In this document: positions 12,715 to 25,337 of the stretch, piece by piece | How the letters are laid out: every line of letters starts with the position of its first letter | Position numbering within the stretch: position 1 is the first letter of the stretch | From: Gnetum montanum | Lineage: Eukaryota; Streptophyta; Gnetopsida; Gnetales; Gnetaceae | Assembly (NCBI GenBank): GCA_015680685.1 | Contig: MNCI01003446.1 | Location: forward strand, 47,513 to 111,512 | DNA length: 64,000 bases | Direction of reading: 5' to 3' | Position numbers and translations under genes: made by a program | Notes under the pieces: generated by a model | Database searches by the model: none | Told to the model about the DNA's origin: nothing | The model's input: the letters and a program-made list of their open reading frames with translations, nothing else

Positions 12715-12985
12715 TGCATTTACTCATCCTAATGCATGATGAAGGTGAATTTGGTTATATACTCATCTGGATGAGTATATACCACCTGACATTCCTAGGG
12801 CACTTGTGGTTTGGATTTGTCTCACTTGTGAGAAGAAGGCATATTAGTGTTAAACAAAAAATAACTTGGTATGTCTTACTCTTACCTAAGTTGTCTGGCA
12901 TGAGTAGATTTTTGTGTAATTGGTCCGTTCCAGCGAAGTGAGTGATGATCTTGCTAAGGCTAGATAGCACACATAAGAGTAACAG

Positions 12986-13003
12986 TCCCTGGCAATGATG
13001 CCA
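12986..13003 (-). other. Primer-binding site of element A (tRNA-Asp type)
   Basis: The plus strand reads tccctggcaatgatgcca, which equals the 3' end of plant tRNA-Asp at 14 of 18 positions. On the minus strand it starts TGG one base after the end of the 5' LTR, the normal place for priming of minus-strand DNA. Confidence 0.7.
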
Positions 13004-13004
13004 A

Positions 13005-13862
13005 TGATGACTAGTGAGGTACCCCTATGTCCAACCATACAAATCACGAGCATTCATGTGCGACCTAGTCAAATTCTAAAGAATGCAAGCACTTACGCAC
13101 ATAGAATTCTAGCCATTAAAATCCTAGTTAGAGTAGTCGTTGTTCTCTCAACCTTACTAGTGACATTTTGGAACGATGGTTAAGTGAGACTGAGGCATAT
13201 GATTTCTTTATATGTTTTATTTTATCTTTAATATCTAATTCTTCTAATATAGGGAGTAAAAGGCTAGATAACTTAAGATTCCACTACTCTATCGCTCGAC
13301 TACTCCTAGCATAAGTAGCCATTCCCATCCTCTATGCACATCCTGAGCATGTCCTAATCACTACTGGGTTGCTTGACATTAAGCATCACTGGGTTGCCAA
13401 GTATTAGACATATGTTTGAGGTGCTCATACTTATGTGTTCTTGTGGACTACGAAAGTGTACTATAATTATAAATCAATAACAAAAGCATGATAATTATCA
13501 AAGTATTAAAATATTAATGCTTAAGTAATCTAGTCCAAATGTTGCAAGGAATATCCAAAAAGTCTCTTAGGTACATTAGCACTCGAATAAAGAGTTGTAC
13601 ACTCTTCGAACTCCTTCTGCATGCACTTGGAAAATAGTCTAACTCCTATAGGAATAAACTATAAGAGCTTCACTACAATTTGAAGAAAAGGTGCCATAAA
13701 GGTGTTGGGTGCATACATATTTATAGCAGAAAATGGCCTCTATGTTGACAAGGCCACATCAATGCCTGGAAAGATGTGTCGATGGGATCTCGTTGTTGCA
13801 ACCATGTTAACAAGGCTTCGTTGACGTGGCCCAGCCAACACAGTTGACTAGATGCTTCATCA
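13005..13862 (-). repeat. 5' LTR of element A
   Basis: On the plus strand it starts tgatgactag next to the primer site and ends gatgcttcatca; on the minus strand that is TGATGAAGC...TAGTCATCA. The terminal 293 bp match 1150-1442. A TATTTATA-like box lies around 13715. The next bases (13863-13867, atagt) would be the target duplication, but the partner is lost with the truncated 3' LTR. Confidence 0.8.
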
Positions 13863-14566
13863 ATAGTGATAAATCATGCATAACACTTCACTTATAACCA
13901 AGAGATTAAATTCTTTTTATAGCCTTTAAGTTTCCAAAAATCCTTCGAAATTCATGCAATAGCTAACTAATGACTAATGTAGACATCTCCTTTGAGATTA
14001 AGACATCTTTTCTAAAATTAGTTTCTATTTTGGGTAGATGTCTTCTTCTTGGATGGAATGTCTCTAAGGAGATGTTTCTAGGGAGACATATTCTTTGGAA
14101 AGAAGACATCTTCTATTTCTAGGAGATGTCTTCTTTGCATTTTCTTCACTTTGGCCAACACATCTTTTGCTTCTTGGAGATGTCTTCTCATGTTTTGAAC
14201 TTTGGTTCTTGAGACCTCCTCTTGCTAATTTAGCTTCCTCTTCACCATTGGAGTATTGTCATTTGGCTTGTAGTCCTCATACTCATTCATGCTCCCTTAA
14301 GAACAACTCTCATTCATCCCCTACAAAAACATCACACTCCACAACATTCTATGTTCTCCATTTTTCTTAAGGTTTTGACATAGCAAAAGGTCAACAAAAA
14401 TCACACTATGTGATGAAATAGTAATAAAAAATAAATATATATAATATTAGCTATACTTGCACTATGCAACATGAAAAATAACAAAATAACATAGTCTCTA
14501 GGACTATGGTAGTCTAAAATAATAAAAAATAGTAAAATAAAATAGGTTAATCAAAATATGCTAAAA
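13863..14566. other. AT-rich spacer without recognised gene
   Basis: It contains reiterated 'gatgtcttct' and 'ggagatgtct' segments (13985-14190), looking like a decayed short tandem array. A 91-codon frame at 14095-14370 is built from that repeat and is not taken as a gene. Confidence 0.4.
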
Positions 14567-17500
14567 CTATGATGTAGGAGAAGGAGAAGGATCATTAGCA
14601 ACATCATCTTCAACAACATCATCATCATTACATGAGGCCTATAAGCAACAAAAATATAAAAAATTAGTAATCATCATAACCAAGACATAACTATGAAACC
14701 CTAAAAACTAAATAATAAAAAATATAAAAATATAACACAAAAGCTTAGAATATTTTTTTACACAAACCTCTAGGGATTCTGGAGTTATGTCTTTAGGTGC
14801 AAATATTTAGAGACCAACCTCTAACAAGTGAAGAATTTGTTCTTCACTCATGTTTACCCAATCAATGTCTCCTAGATCCACTCCTATAAGGATCTTTTCC
14901 ATTATTATGCTTGTTCACTTAGATGGAGCATGAGAGAAATTAGTAGTGCTAGTTTTCCTAGACACGAGCTGAGTAGGAGACTCAAGAGCCAAAATGGAGC
15001 TAGCAAACATGTTGTACTTATGTCTTAAATAAATAACTTGTACTTATGCTATGTCATAGTTGCATCATGTCATGATTTTATGTAATTTTCTTTCTCCAAC
15101 TTGTAAAGCCTTTTGCAAACCTTTTGTTTTTTTGCCACACTCTAATCCCCATGCATAATAATTGTGCCATTCCTGGAACTTTCAAGTTAGGAGCTTCATT
15201 TGCATGTCTTTCTCTACATTACTCCTAGTTAGAGCAACCTTACCTTGAATTTCACTCCAATAATAGGACTACTTAATTTCTTTAGTACACAAGGAATTCC
15301 TATTGGCCACACATACCTCTATGAATTCCTTACAATCTTCAAGGCTCTTGACCTTGTTGGTTAGCTTCTTGTTTTTCCTCCTCAAGGCCATAACCTCCTC
15401 CCATAGGAACTCATTAGAACATTGGACTTCAAAAAACATTTTTTCATAAGTAGCACATTTTTTGACCCCTTCATACAACTTACATGGGACACTATCAACA
15501 TTGGAGGATAAGGCTACGAACTCATCACATTCAAAGTCTCATGAGAAGTTCCATTTTATTTTGGAAACTACAAGAACATAAAAAATACAAAAATATTTAA
15601 AAAGATTTTAAATAGCAAAATACTATAAACATAAAAACATGAAAAATAAAAAATATATAAAAATAAAAACATGTAAAAACAAAAACACTTTAAAATTTTC
15701 ATTACTAATATTAGAAGCCATATGTTGCAACCTATCCATCATTCCCTTCATGAACTCTAGTTTGTCTAGGGCCTTTGCCCAAGACTTGGCATGAAATATG
15801 GATGTAGATGCTTCTAAAGGAGGTTCACATCCTATAATGGCTATAATGGTTAGACACTAATTACAACAAGATAAACATATATATAAACTAACAAAAATAA
15901 TGAAAAAATTAAAATTAAAACATGAAAAAATTATTAAAATTAAAACATACCAAAAAGATTATGAGCTAGGCCTATTAGAGGACTTCTCTCTAGAGGCAAA
16001 TTATCTCAAATGAAATCTATAACATTTGGAGCCTCCTTGGTTACTCTTTCCTCTTCCTTCCTAGTTGCTATTTCCTTCTCTTCTTTACATTGTTGGTCCT
16101 CAACAGCAATAGCTTTTGCAGCTAGTTCCTACACTTTCTCTACAATAAAAAAAATAGTCATAAAACATAAAACAAGTTAGCAAACACTTAACAAAAAAAT
16201 AAAAACTAAAACTAAAAAAATATATTATGTACCTCCAACATCCTAATTCACCATGTTGGCTTGATGGACAATTTCTTGAATGCTTGCTTAGTAGGAGCTT
16301 GAATATTGTCTTCAACACATGGCCTCTTTATCTTCTTTCCAACAACACCATCCACTTCTCTACATAACCTTTTTTCCCTCTTAACATTGGCACTTGTGGC
16401 ATAAGGCTCAATCATTGTGCTATTAGGGGAACATCCATGCAAACCACTAAGATTCTTAGTGGTAATAGATACTAATTTCTCAACATCATCCACTCGTAGA
16501 TCTTGGTAACATATAACATGAGTGATATGATTAGCCCAAGGCCTAGAGAGTTGGCAAGGGTCATGTGCAAGCCATTATCCATATCTGTTGATCACCAAGA
16601 ACTCCATAAACCTCTTAAGATATGCAAGAAAGAATGTAAAATGCACATGATGAATATGATTGAGGTTGTTATGAAGCTTTTTGATTTCATCCCTTAAACT
16701 AGTGACCAAGTGGGTAGCCTAATCAAACATAATACCATTAGTCAGTACCTTTCTCATAGTCCAAGCCTAATAAACTCCTATATTTTTCTTTTGTGATAGT
16801 AATAAGTCTGATTGGCTTCCTCAACAATACAATTATTCAAGGTTAATACTACATTGGGAGAAGAATTGAACCAAGCCTCCAGCTCCTCTCTATATTCTAC
16901 ATTCTTCCCTACTCTAGTGACCATCTAAGCACTACTAGAGGATGTGCCAAAGATATTGCTAAACATGGATGTAGTAATGTTCAATGTAATAGGGTAACCA
17001 TTAATATCAGTGATGAATTTGGCAACATCCTCATCAAAGAAGTAAAGCACATTTAATATCTCAGTAGGTGACATCATGATACTAGGAAACGTAAACAAAT
17101 CATGCAAACTTACATAAGTGATCCTTTGTTGGATGTTCATAGAAACCTTTTCTGCTACACATTCTTGTGCTAATTCTACTTCACCTCACTTGAGCTGAAG
17201 TTTCTTTTTAGAACACACTGAAATAGTCACATCAATTATAGACTTACACACACAATTTGTTACATAACATAGTGAACATGTTCTCGTAAAAACTTAAAAA
17301 GATAATAAACAACATAAATAACAAAAATGTAAAAATAAAAATATATTAAATAATAGCAATAATAATATATATTAAAATTATTAACCATGCTAAAAAATTT
17401 TAACTTACCAGGCTTAGATAAGGTTAGAACCTTAGGATGAGCTAATGTGTGTGCTCCCAAATCTGGGTGAGTCCACCACATATGTACATGTTTGGTTGCT

Positions 17501-18221
17501 ATGCTTAACTGGTACAAGATGGAATACCATTTTTGGTATCTATCAAACTCAAATTCCAGAGATGAAGCACTTCCATTCTTATGATTTTACCTTTCTTGAA
17601 CACTTCCAAAGATGTTTGAGCCACAACTAAGTGTTGGTCATTCCTCATCAATCCCCCAAGATGTACCCTATGCTTGCAAAAAAATGAATACCAAAATAGT
17701 TAGGACTAAAATAAAAACCTTAAAACCAAAAACAACAAAGGTGATAGATTAAAGTCAAACTTATGGTGTTAGTAGGTAGATAGTTCCTAGAGGATTTTGA
17801 AAGAGTGTGTTTACCTTGTGACCTATCATCACAATGTTACCAAAATTGTATTGCAAGTACTCAGGCATCTTCCAAATCTATGATAACCTATGAACTCTCC
17901 ATCATAAAAGGTAGTATTCCTCTCTATCTCTCTCTCTCTAGGTGTCAAGATCATAAATCATGAAATTCAAGATGTAGTTGGAAGATCTAGACATAAGAGT
18001 TTCTATGATTATACTAGCAATATCCACCACCAAGTGTGATCATACAATCAGGTTGAATTGTTGGTTTAAGTATAGCAAAACTCTTGGGCACCAGGTCTAA
18101 ACCACATCAAAGTATGATTGTTAATGCTTACATCAAGGTTCAAACTCTTTTGTGTGGCTATCCTAGTGTAAGATACGATACCAACTAGCTCCACCACCAC
18201 TAAAATAGATTTTACCAAGGA
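14567..18221 (-). pseudogene. Third, diverged copy of the multi-exon NIF-like/coiled-coil gene
   Basis: The minus strand carries the same gene as the antisense genes of elements B and C. From 18221 it reads SILVVVELVGIVSYT, then WFRPGAQEF and FNLIV, aligning with the NIF-like first exon. A second exon ends at 17409 with donor GTAAGT after LTLSKPG. The third holds MSPTEILNVLYFFDEDVAKF and, near 16600, FTFFLAYLKRFMEFLVI. Downstream are a coiled coil (15269-15478, ALRRKNKKLTNKVKSLED), GVDLGDIDWVNMSEEQILH near 14880 and a last exon 14567-14638 (ASCNDDDVVEDDVANDPS, stop) after acceptor TTGCTTATAG. Stops and frame changes are present. It is not inside recognisable gag or pol; it may be the remnant of a third element split by the insertions of A and B, or an independent relative. 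Confidence 0.7.
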
Positions 18222-18608
18222 CTTGTACTTAGCCAAAATTCATAACTATTAAGGACATGAAAAACCATATAACTGTTATAACAAAAAGTAACAAAGTTTA
18301 AGCCAAAATTAGTAGTAGCATGAAAACATTGACATCAAATAAAAAACATAAAAATTAATTAAGTGCACTAACATAACTACATTTACAATATAACCAAAAT
18401 TTGGTTTTTATTGACATGGAAAACCCAATTTAACATTTCCATGATCAATTAGCTTATAGATCCTTGGAACAAACAATCTTGCAAATTGTTGACAAACAAA
18501 AAAATAAAATTTGACAAAACTAAAGGGCAAAAATGAAAATGATAGGGCCTAATTGATGTAATTTTTTATGATTTTACGGTCAAGAAATTCACACAAGTGT
18601 GGACATTG
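18222..18608. other. Short spacer left of element B
   Basis: This AT-rich stretch shows no open frame or motif that I recognise. If the third gene copy belonged to an element like B, this would be its region between the antisense gene and pol. The last bases, gagat at 18609-18613, are the likely left target duplication of element B. Confidence 0.4.
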
Positions 18609-18613
18609 GAGAT

Positions 18614-20137
18614 TGAAACACCACAAAATTTTGGCCTAGCACTTTCAAACAAAATTCAAGCTAAGTCATGCTATTGCCCAACATGAGTATAGCATGACCA
18701 AACATGAGAGTCTCCAAAATGACATGAAATGACATTCAATGGAGCAAGCAAAGTCTCCCTGGGGCCCACAGGCGACTGCACCAGCTTTCGGCATCCAGAA
18801 TCAAAATTTTTGGGCTCAAAGTGCTTAGTTTTGGCTAAGTATACTTTGGTTGCATTTTCTTACGCTACACAGCATAAGGCCTAGCGTCACCAACTTTTGG
18901 AGCCTCGGAACTGAGCCAAAACAGGCCAAAATTGAGCACAAGGACCCCCCATGACCTCCACTAATGGTTGCCCCAGGTTTCCAGCCCTTAGGATCCTGAT
19001 TTTGGGCTCAAAAATACACTATTTTCACTGCTCACACCTAGCTCACGCCTAGGTCAGGCCTAGGTCAAGCCTAGGTCACGCTAGAACGTGAGCCCAGTGT
19101 GACCAAAAAAATGGGTTTAAATAAGCATTCCCAGGCACAATGTCAGCATCAACTCAACTCCCAAGGGTAGGCAGCCGTTATACTTGAAGGACAAGCCTTG
19201 AAAATCAAGATTCGATGCAAAAATGGCCTAGCGTGAGCCTAGCATGAGCTTCCAAAAGTGGGCTAAAACATTTCAAACACATGCTGAAAACATGCCAGGA
19301 CAAGATCAAGTCAAATCGACATCCTACAACAGCCGATCCAAGAGACTATGAAGTTCCAAGTGAGCCAGAGTCAAATTTTAATTGCAAATTCATTGTAAAT
19401 TTTCATTCTAAGCTTTACCATAGGTGAGCTTGTTAAGCCCTTACGCTGCTTCCATGGGCATAAACTAGCTTGCATTGTAAGATGCAGTGCACCTGGTCTA
19501 GAACGTAGTTTTCCCATGTACACCTATCATGCAATCCATTATTCTCTCATCTCGCCATCATCAATCCTGTTCATTCCTACTCCCAAGCCTAGATGAATGC
19601 ATAAATACCCTGTGCAAAGACATAAACAGGGTTTGCAAAAATTTGGCAAAAGAAACTAGCAATCCTAATCTTGGACACACGTGATTCCCAGCACCTGCAA
19701 ACACTACACATCGAAGCTTAACATCTGACTTGCAATCCAGATTCGCAACTACGTTTTGAACGGTGCACATTTTGTCAATTAATACAATACATTTTCATTT
19801 TTTCCTTCTGTTGTGCTGTTCTTATTCATTGTTTGTATTATTTTGTTTTATCGCAAGTTTCTACAATACATTCTCTGCACATTTACATGATGTATTTCAT
19901 GTTTACGTTTCATTTTTATTACGTTCTTCATTTTACATTTCATAACAATAACCCCAACGTAGGCCATAGCATATGCTCAGGGAAGTCCTTGGTTGATTTG
20001 CGTGTAGACCATCCAAGGCACTCTACCTTCATCTTTCCAGCCTTCCCTCACGCGAAGGTAGGGTCATCTATGTTTCTCCGGAGATATTTCGACGTACGTT
20101 TTTTTCCAGCCTTACGTCGATGATTTCGAACAGTATA
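18614..20137 (+). repeat. 5' LTR of element B
   Basis: It starts TGAAACACCACAAAA and ends in GTATA, an altered form of the GTACA seen in the other LTRs. It is colinear with 36342-37825: 'gaccccccatgacctccac', 'gggcataaa', 'gcataaataccctgtgc', 'gtaggccatagc' and 'aagtccttgg' recur in both. ATAAATA near 19601 is the likely promoter TATA. The middle is full of CACGC/AGCGT words. Divergence from the 3' LTR is clearly higher than between the two LTRs of element C. Confidence 0.85.
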
Positions 20138-20142
20138 GAAAT

Positions 20143-20160
20143 TGCTGCTAGAAGGAGGGC
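20143..20160 (+). other. Primer-binding site of element B
   Basis: The sequence TGCTGCTAGAAGGAGGGC lies five bases after the LTR. Element C has TGACGCTAGAAGGAGGGC at the same spacing, so the shared ancestor probably began TGGCGCTAGAAGG. I could not assign the tRNA with confidence. Confidence 0.6.
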
Positions 20161-20302
20161 CGCTTACCGTTTGATAAAACCTTAGTTACCCCATAGTTCA
20201 AAATGTTGCACTAATTGAGCACTTTAACCAAAACCCCCATTAATGTTGGTCCTGTTCATGCTAGGCTTGCTCATGTTGCAAATTTACTCACGTTGAGACC
20301 AG

Positions 20303-20540
20303 TTACTCATGCTGAGCTTACTCATGCTGACACCAGTTACTCACACTGAGCTTGCTCATGCTGACACCAGATACTCACACTAAGCTTGCTCACGTTGACA
20401 TCAGTTACTCATGTTGAGCTTACTCACGCTGACACCAGTTACTCACGTTGAGCTTGCTCATGAAAACACTAGTTACTCACGCTAAGCTTGCTCACGCTGA
20501 CACCAATTACTCATGCTAAGCTTGCTCACACTATGACTAG
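20303..20540 (+). repeat. 34-bp tandem repeat in leader of element B
   Basis: Seven adjoining 34-bp units of the form TTACTCACGCTGAGCTTGCT plus 'cacgctgacaccag' fill the leader between primer site and gag, with single-base variation. Each unit holds several CACGCTG-like words. Element C has a different, shorter repeat in the same place. The remaining leader, 20161-20302 and 20541-20592, shows nothing else. Confidence 0.85.
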
Positions 20541-20592
20541 TCCACATAAGTTAGGCTTTACATAAATTCAGCTAGTCAAATCGATTACACAC

Positions 20593-23500
20593 ATGGAAGC
20601 ATCCCAAATCAACGCAACATTGCCCATTTCTGACCTCAATGCTGAAATCTCAAATCCTGTGACTGCAACCAAATCTATAGTCACCGTTGGAGAGATGAAC
20701 CTTCAAGGGCCAACCTGTCAGTCACTTACGTTACAAGGCAAAGATCCTGCCTATACAATTCTCACCTCATAACAATACAACTTCATTTGTGTAAAGATCC
20801 AAGCCAACCTACCTACTGATTGCGCAGAAATAGAAGCAAAATGACATTTTGAGTTCGTCTATAAGGGGGACCATAATTTTATCCCCTCAGCATACAATGT
20901 GATTCCCTTATCTAAATCTCATCAAGAACTTATATCCCACCTCCTCATGGTAAGGAGTCAAACCTTGCAGCAATCTGCTGCGGAACCCCAAAACAAAGAT
21001 GAAGAAGATAATTTCGCGGCTCAGTCCGAACACTGAGATTCGTACCATACTCTCAGTCCGCATACTTATACGAACCCATTATTTCACCCTTTCACAGGAG
21101 AGACCATGTCACTTCATATAGTTAAAAGCACTCAAGCACATGTGCCCCAACAGGAAGCACCTACTCTCATTCCCACTGTCCCTATGACCGATACTCAATT
21201 CAATGTACCCATCCCCACTATTCCTTCGGCCACCACATTATCCCCTCTCCTACAAGTACAACCCCAACAACCCTCCTCTCTAACTAATGTAAGAGTGACT
21301 TTCCCACCCCAAGTAATTGGGATGCCCTCTGTGATACCCGCTTCCACATCTACACACTTCATCCCATGAGTGCAGGTTCATACCACACCCTTAGCTCCTC
21401 CAGTACAACATCAAGTACAAAGTCTCCCTTCACAACCCATAGTTGGACAATGGCCCGTCCCATTTTTCCAGTCACAACAATCTGTTCCACAACCCCCAAT
21501 TGGCCGATGGTCCATCCCTGTCACTCAACAACAATGACCTATACCTTATGGTATGCTGCCCTGAGTGGGACCCTCTGTAAATGTTTCACAAGTGCAACCT
21601 TAGACCACTCAACTTTCTTCCTTTCTATCCACTATACAGTAGTCTAACTTGTACGACACTCAAACTAGCCAACCTACTGCTCTACCAAGTGCCCAAGAAT
21701 GGGCTGAATCCAAAAAGATGATGCAAGAGCTCACTGATGAGGTAAAACACCTCAAAACTGCTAACAACGAAGAGCTTAAAGTATTAGACTTTTACCAAGA
21801 TGATCCTATTAGCTCTTTGGTGCCACCATTAACCCTGCCCAAAGGAGTTTCTTTTCCTCAACTAACCAAATACAATGGGGAAGGAGATCCCAACGCCCAT
21901 CTGGTCACATTTAGACTAGAATGTTTATTGCTTCAGGCCTGGCCCCACACAATCTTGTGTGTGTTTGTCATTTCCCTCACTGGATGAGCTTTAGACTAGT
22001 ACTGAGCCTTGCCTCGTAACTCCATATCCTCTTTGGAGGATCTCTTACACCAGTTCATTACCAGGTTTAAATACAAGCTAAAACCTAAAGTGACCTTGGA
22101 CAGTCTCATATAAGTAAAGCAAGCACCGCTTGAACTTGTACAAAAATTTATCCAAAAATGGAGTGCCACACTCAATGAACTTCATGAGCCAACCCTAGAA
22201 ACATACCTTCTTATGATTCTTAAGGGAGCCGTGAATGATTTTGTCAAATCAAAATTGTACTATCTAAATGCACGCACCCTAAGCCAAACTTTTGTACAGA
22301 TCAAGAACATAGAAGAGGCAGCCCAAAGTAGCCATGACCCTGCTTACTCAACCTTCAAAAATAAACACACTAAAAAGGATAAAGAAAAGGCCAAAGCAAT
22401 AGTAGCAATAGTAGCAAAGACTCAACCTACTAACATGGGACAACAAGGTAGACCACCTACTACTCCCATTAACTATGAGAGAATCGCTCCTGCACATACA
22501 CCTGAATCATCTACCATGCAAGCTACTAACACAGGTCATGCACATACGTTTGAGAGGAAAGACCCTGCTTAGTACACACTACTCCCCATGAAGCCTTCCC
22601 AGTTGTTAAATCAACTTTTGAAGGTTGGGACCATTAAACACAAACAACTGTCTCCAACAGCAGCCCAGAGACATGACCGATTCTGTGAATTGGCCAAAAA
22701 CCCAAGCTTGGCAACTCCAAATGAGCCTCCTATTCCAAGAGGCTTTAGACTAGATAGATTTTGCGAGTACCACCAATAGAATGGGCATGGTACTGCTTAT
22801 TGTTTCACCCTAAAACAAGACATACAATGTATGATTGATAGGGGTGAAATAACATTTAACGATGCCAACCCTATTAAACCGAAGAATCAATCTATGGACA
22901 TATACAAAGATCCCCTTAATACTAAGGAAGCTCCTTACGTTATTAACATGATCCATGTCAGAAATTAGCAAGGTATGCCCAAAAAAACTTTCATGATTCG
23001 TGTTCCTCCTAAAACTTCAACATCATCCCCACAATCTTCGTATCCCACATATAATCTGCCTACACTGACAAAACCATTTGTTATTCATGTACCCCCTGCC
23101 AATGCAATCACAAATGTACAATCACCTACCCAGCTCACTCCCTTTGTGGTTCGAGTGCCACCTACGGTTGCAACCATGGAGGTACAACTGCAAAACCAAC
23201 CAACTCCCTTTGTAATCAAGGTGCCCAAACACCTTGATCTTCAACCTCCTATTCCTCAACCACAAACCAAATCGACCCCATTCGTCATTATGGTGCCTAA
23301 ACAGCTTGATGCACAACCACATCCAAATGTTCAACCACAACCTCGACCAACTCCATTCGTAATCCGAGTCCCAAAACAACCTGATGTTCAAGCTCCAACA
23401 GTTCCCCCACGACCTTTGCAAGAACGCCTCACCAACAAACTCACTAGAGAATGGTTGAAAAAAGAACGTTGAAATCTTGAATTGGGGCCACCAAAACCCA

Positions 23501-24690
23501 CTCCCTTAAATGTTGTACCTATGGCTCTGGCAACTGATGAGCCAAGCATGAGTCATGAAAGCAAAAAATCAGAGATGCCAGATATGTCGAACCCAACCAT
23601 CACACTAGACCACATGAAGACCATTCCACAAGAGATACAATTGTTGGGTCCAATGGACCAAGTCTCAACTAGCAAGACTATTCCAAATAGCCAAGACTTG
23701 GCCAATGCCCTAACTCAGGTCACACAAGCGCTTAAACAGAAAAATACATCTTTGAGCTTGTATGATCTAATGATGACTTCTCAAGTTCAATGTGAACCCT
23801 TAGTATGCATGTTAACATCGATCCCGGTCAGTGAACACTTGCTTGCAAATGAACCTTCCATTCATGTGGTAATGTCTCCATATCAAGGATCAAGAGCCAC
23901 ATCACTAAGCTTTAATGTGAATAATATAAAAATAGATGAAAAAATAGGAAAAGTCACCACTGCACCCATGTTCATAACTATACAAGTAAATCAATTTAAG
24001 ATACACAAGATGCATGTAGATGACAGAGTGGCCACGAACGTAGTACCATACCCCGTCATCGAACAGTTAGGGCTAACTGAACAAATCAAACCAACTTCCA
24101 CGACATTCCTGAAATCGTTCAGTAGATCACGCGTAGTTGTCAAAGGAACACTAACTTTGGACTTCATAACAAGGGACCAGTTCCCCACGTTAGCTAAATT
24201 TGTGGTCGTAGATGAGATGCCTGGATTTAACTTGATATTGGGATGACCATGGCTAGCCCAATTAAAAGCGGTATCCTCATCCATCCACCAAGAGATTCAC
24301 TTACCCTATGAAGGTGGTGAAATCATTATACACGGTGATGCGGCTACATTCAACACCTCGACACACGTAGGCACAAACCAAGGCTCAAAGTTCGAAATTG
24401 ATGAGACTAAACAAGATGACATTACTCTTGAGCTTAAATAAAATGCCACACTCACTGAAAACCAAAGTGATAACCAATCCCCAAACTGTGATCCCCTGGA
24501 AGATATAGAAACATTACAAAATGTGGAAACATTAGGACATGCTGACATAGGAGTTATTCCGCCAGACGTCTCATGGTTTGAATTGCCATTTAACATAATT
24601 AGCGAAGGAGATGCTGAATATACAATTACACCGACATGCCCAACACACCATGTCAATTTGCAAAAATTAAAGAAGCTACTCAACCATTAA
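20593..24690 (+). pseudogene. gag-protease of element B
   Basis: One frame of 1366 codons runs from ATG 20593 (MEASQINATLPISDL) to TAA 24688-24690 with no net frameshift but many stops. Order: N-terminal domain; Pro/Gln-rich linker; capsid domain around 21700-22330 (YNGEGDPNAHLVTFRLE, LVQKFIQKWSATLNE); zinc knuckle near 22765 (CEYHQxNGHGTAYC); Pro-rich repeat (22975-23420); retropepsin around 24000-24250, where VDDRVA replaces the VDDGAA of element C, ending FNLILGxPWL; and a tail SEGDAEYTITPT. Gag builds the particle and protease matures it. Several stops are C-to-T type changes, for example two CGA codons now TGA in the 'GRALDWYRALP' block near 21985. The frame ends well before RT, unlike the usual continuous Gag-Pol. 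Confidence 0.85.
22975..23420 (+). repeat. Protein-level repeat TPFVIRVPK in Gag of element B
   Basis: The Gag linker between zinc knuckle and protease holds six degenerate units with the core [TKP]PFVI[RHK]VP[PK], spaced by about 20-28 residues rich in Pro and Gln. Element C has seven such units. A function as flexible linker or interaction motif is inferred only. Confidence 0.8.
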
Positions 24691-24790
24691 ACTACAATCG
24701 TCTGAAATGACGTTAAACTACAATCTTCCGAAATGACGTTAAACTACAATTGTCTGAAATGACGTTAAACTACCACATGTCCACAATAAC
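24687..24790 (+). repeat. 26-bp tandem repeat after gag-protease of element B
   Basis: Four units begin at 24687, 24713, 24739 and 24765 with the form TTAAACTACAATCGTCTGAA plus ATGACG. Looser copies follow to about 24935 (ATGGCCTTAAACTAG). Related words sit at the other two internal junctions of both elements. From 24950 to 25337 the DNA is AT-rich with no gene. Confidence 0.85.
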
Positions 24791-25337
24791 ATAAAACTAG
24801 CCACAATCAGGAATGGTCGATTTCAAAAAAAAACCTACTGAAACAATTTAAATTTCTCGTGTTTTCTTATGGCCTGAAATGGCCTTAAACTAGAATGTTG
24901 TTGCACGCATGGCCTAAAATGGCCTTAAACTAGAACAAGTTTCGTTTTTGTTTCTTTAAAATTACATTCTTGTTTGCATGCATATTTGCATCCTTGCTCT
25001 ACAAATTATTATTCCCCTTACATTTCTTCCACACTGTTACCATTTTATTTACATTCACACTTATATTTATAAACAACTAAAACAACAAAAACAAATTACA
25101 AAATTGAATCACAAAATTAAAAAAAAAAATCATTCGTGTTTACACTTGTGTCTACCCAAAGTTTGGACAAAAATTTAGAAAAAAAACTTGAACAACATAA
25201 AACACCAAAAAAATGTGTAAATGTATAAATATATCAAATGTTAACATGGTATCATACATTTTTTTTCATACAATCTACAAAGAAAAGACAACAAACTAAC
25301 AAAGAAATGACAAGGTTGACAGGACCAACAAGTCAGA

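Larger units (their letters stand above)
1150..13862 (-). mobile_element. Element A: degenerate Athila-like Ty3/gypsy retrotransposon
   Basis: On the minus strand the order is 5' LTR (13005-13862), primer-binding site (12986-13003), gag, protease, RT, RNase H, integrase, a long non-coding spacer, an extra ORF in the env position, polypurine tract, and a truncated 3' LTR (1150-1442). RNase H before integrase defines Ty3/gypsy; a tRNA-Asp-type primer site plus an ORF after integrase is typical of the Athila lineage. The two LTR stretches have the same length over the shared 293 bp but differ at roughly 15-18% of positions by eye, so the insertion is old. Every coding region carries stops or frameshifts, and the integrase has lost both of its conserved Asp residues. 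It cannot be autonomous. Confidence 0.85.

Noticed and set aside
11976-12719. 247-codon minus-strand frame in the gag region of element A
   Set aside because: It is a phase-shifted shadow; the frame starting at 12714 continues into the capsid-like sequence.
20303-20540. Possible CRISPR-like array
   Set aside because: The units are contiguous without unique spacers and lie in a plant retrotransposon leader, so this is a simple tandem repeat.
21366-21647. 93-codon frame rich in Ser/Thr
   Set aside because: It is a shadow of the Pro/Gln-rich Gag linker, which is in the frame that starts at 20593.
23122-23421. 99-codon minus-strand frame with Trp-rich repeats
   Set aside because: It is the antisense image of the PFVIRVP repeat in Gag; the repetition is explained by the sense strand.
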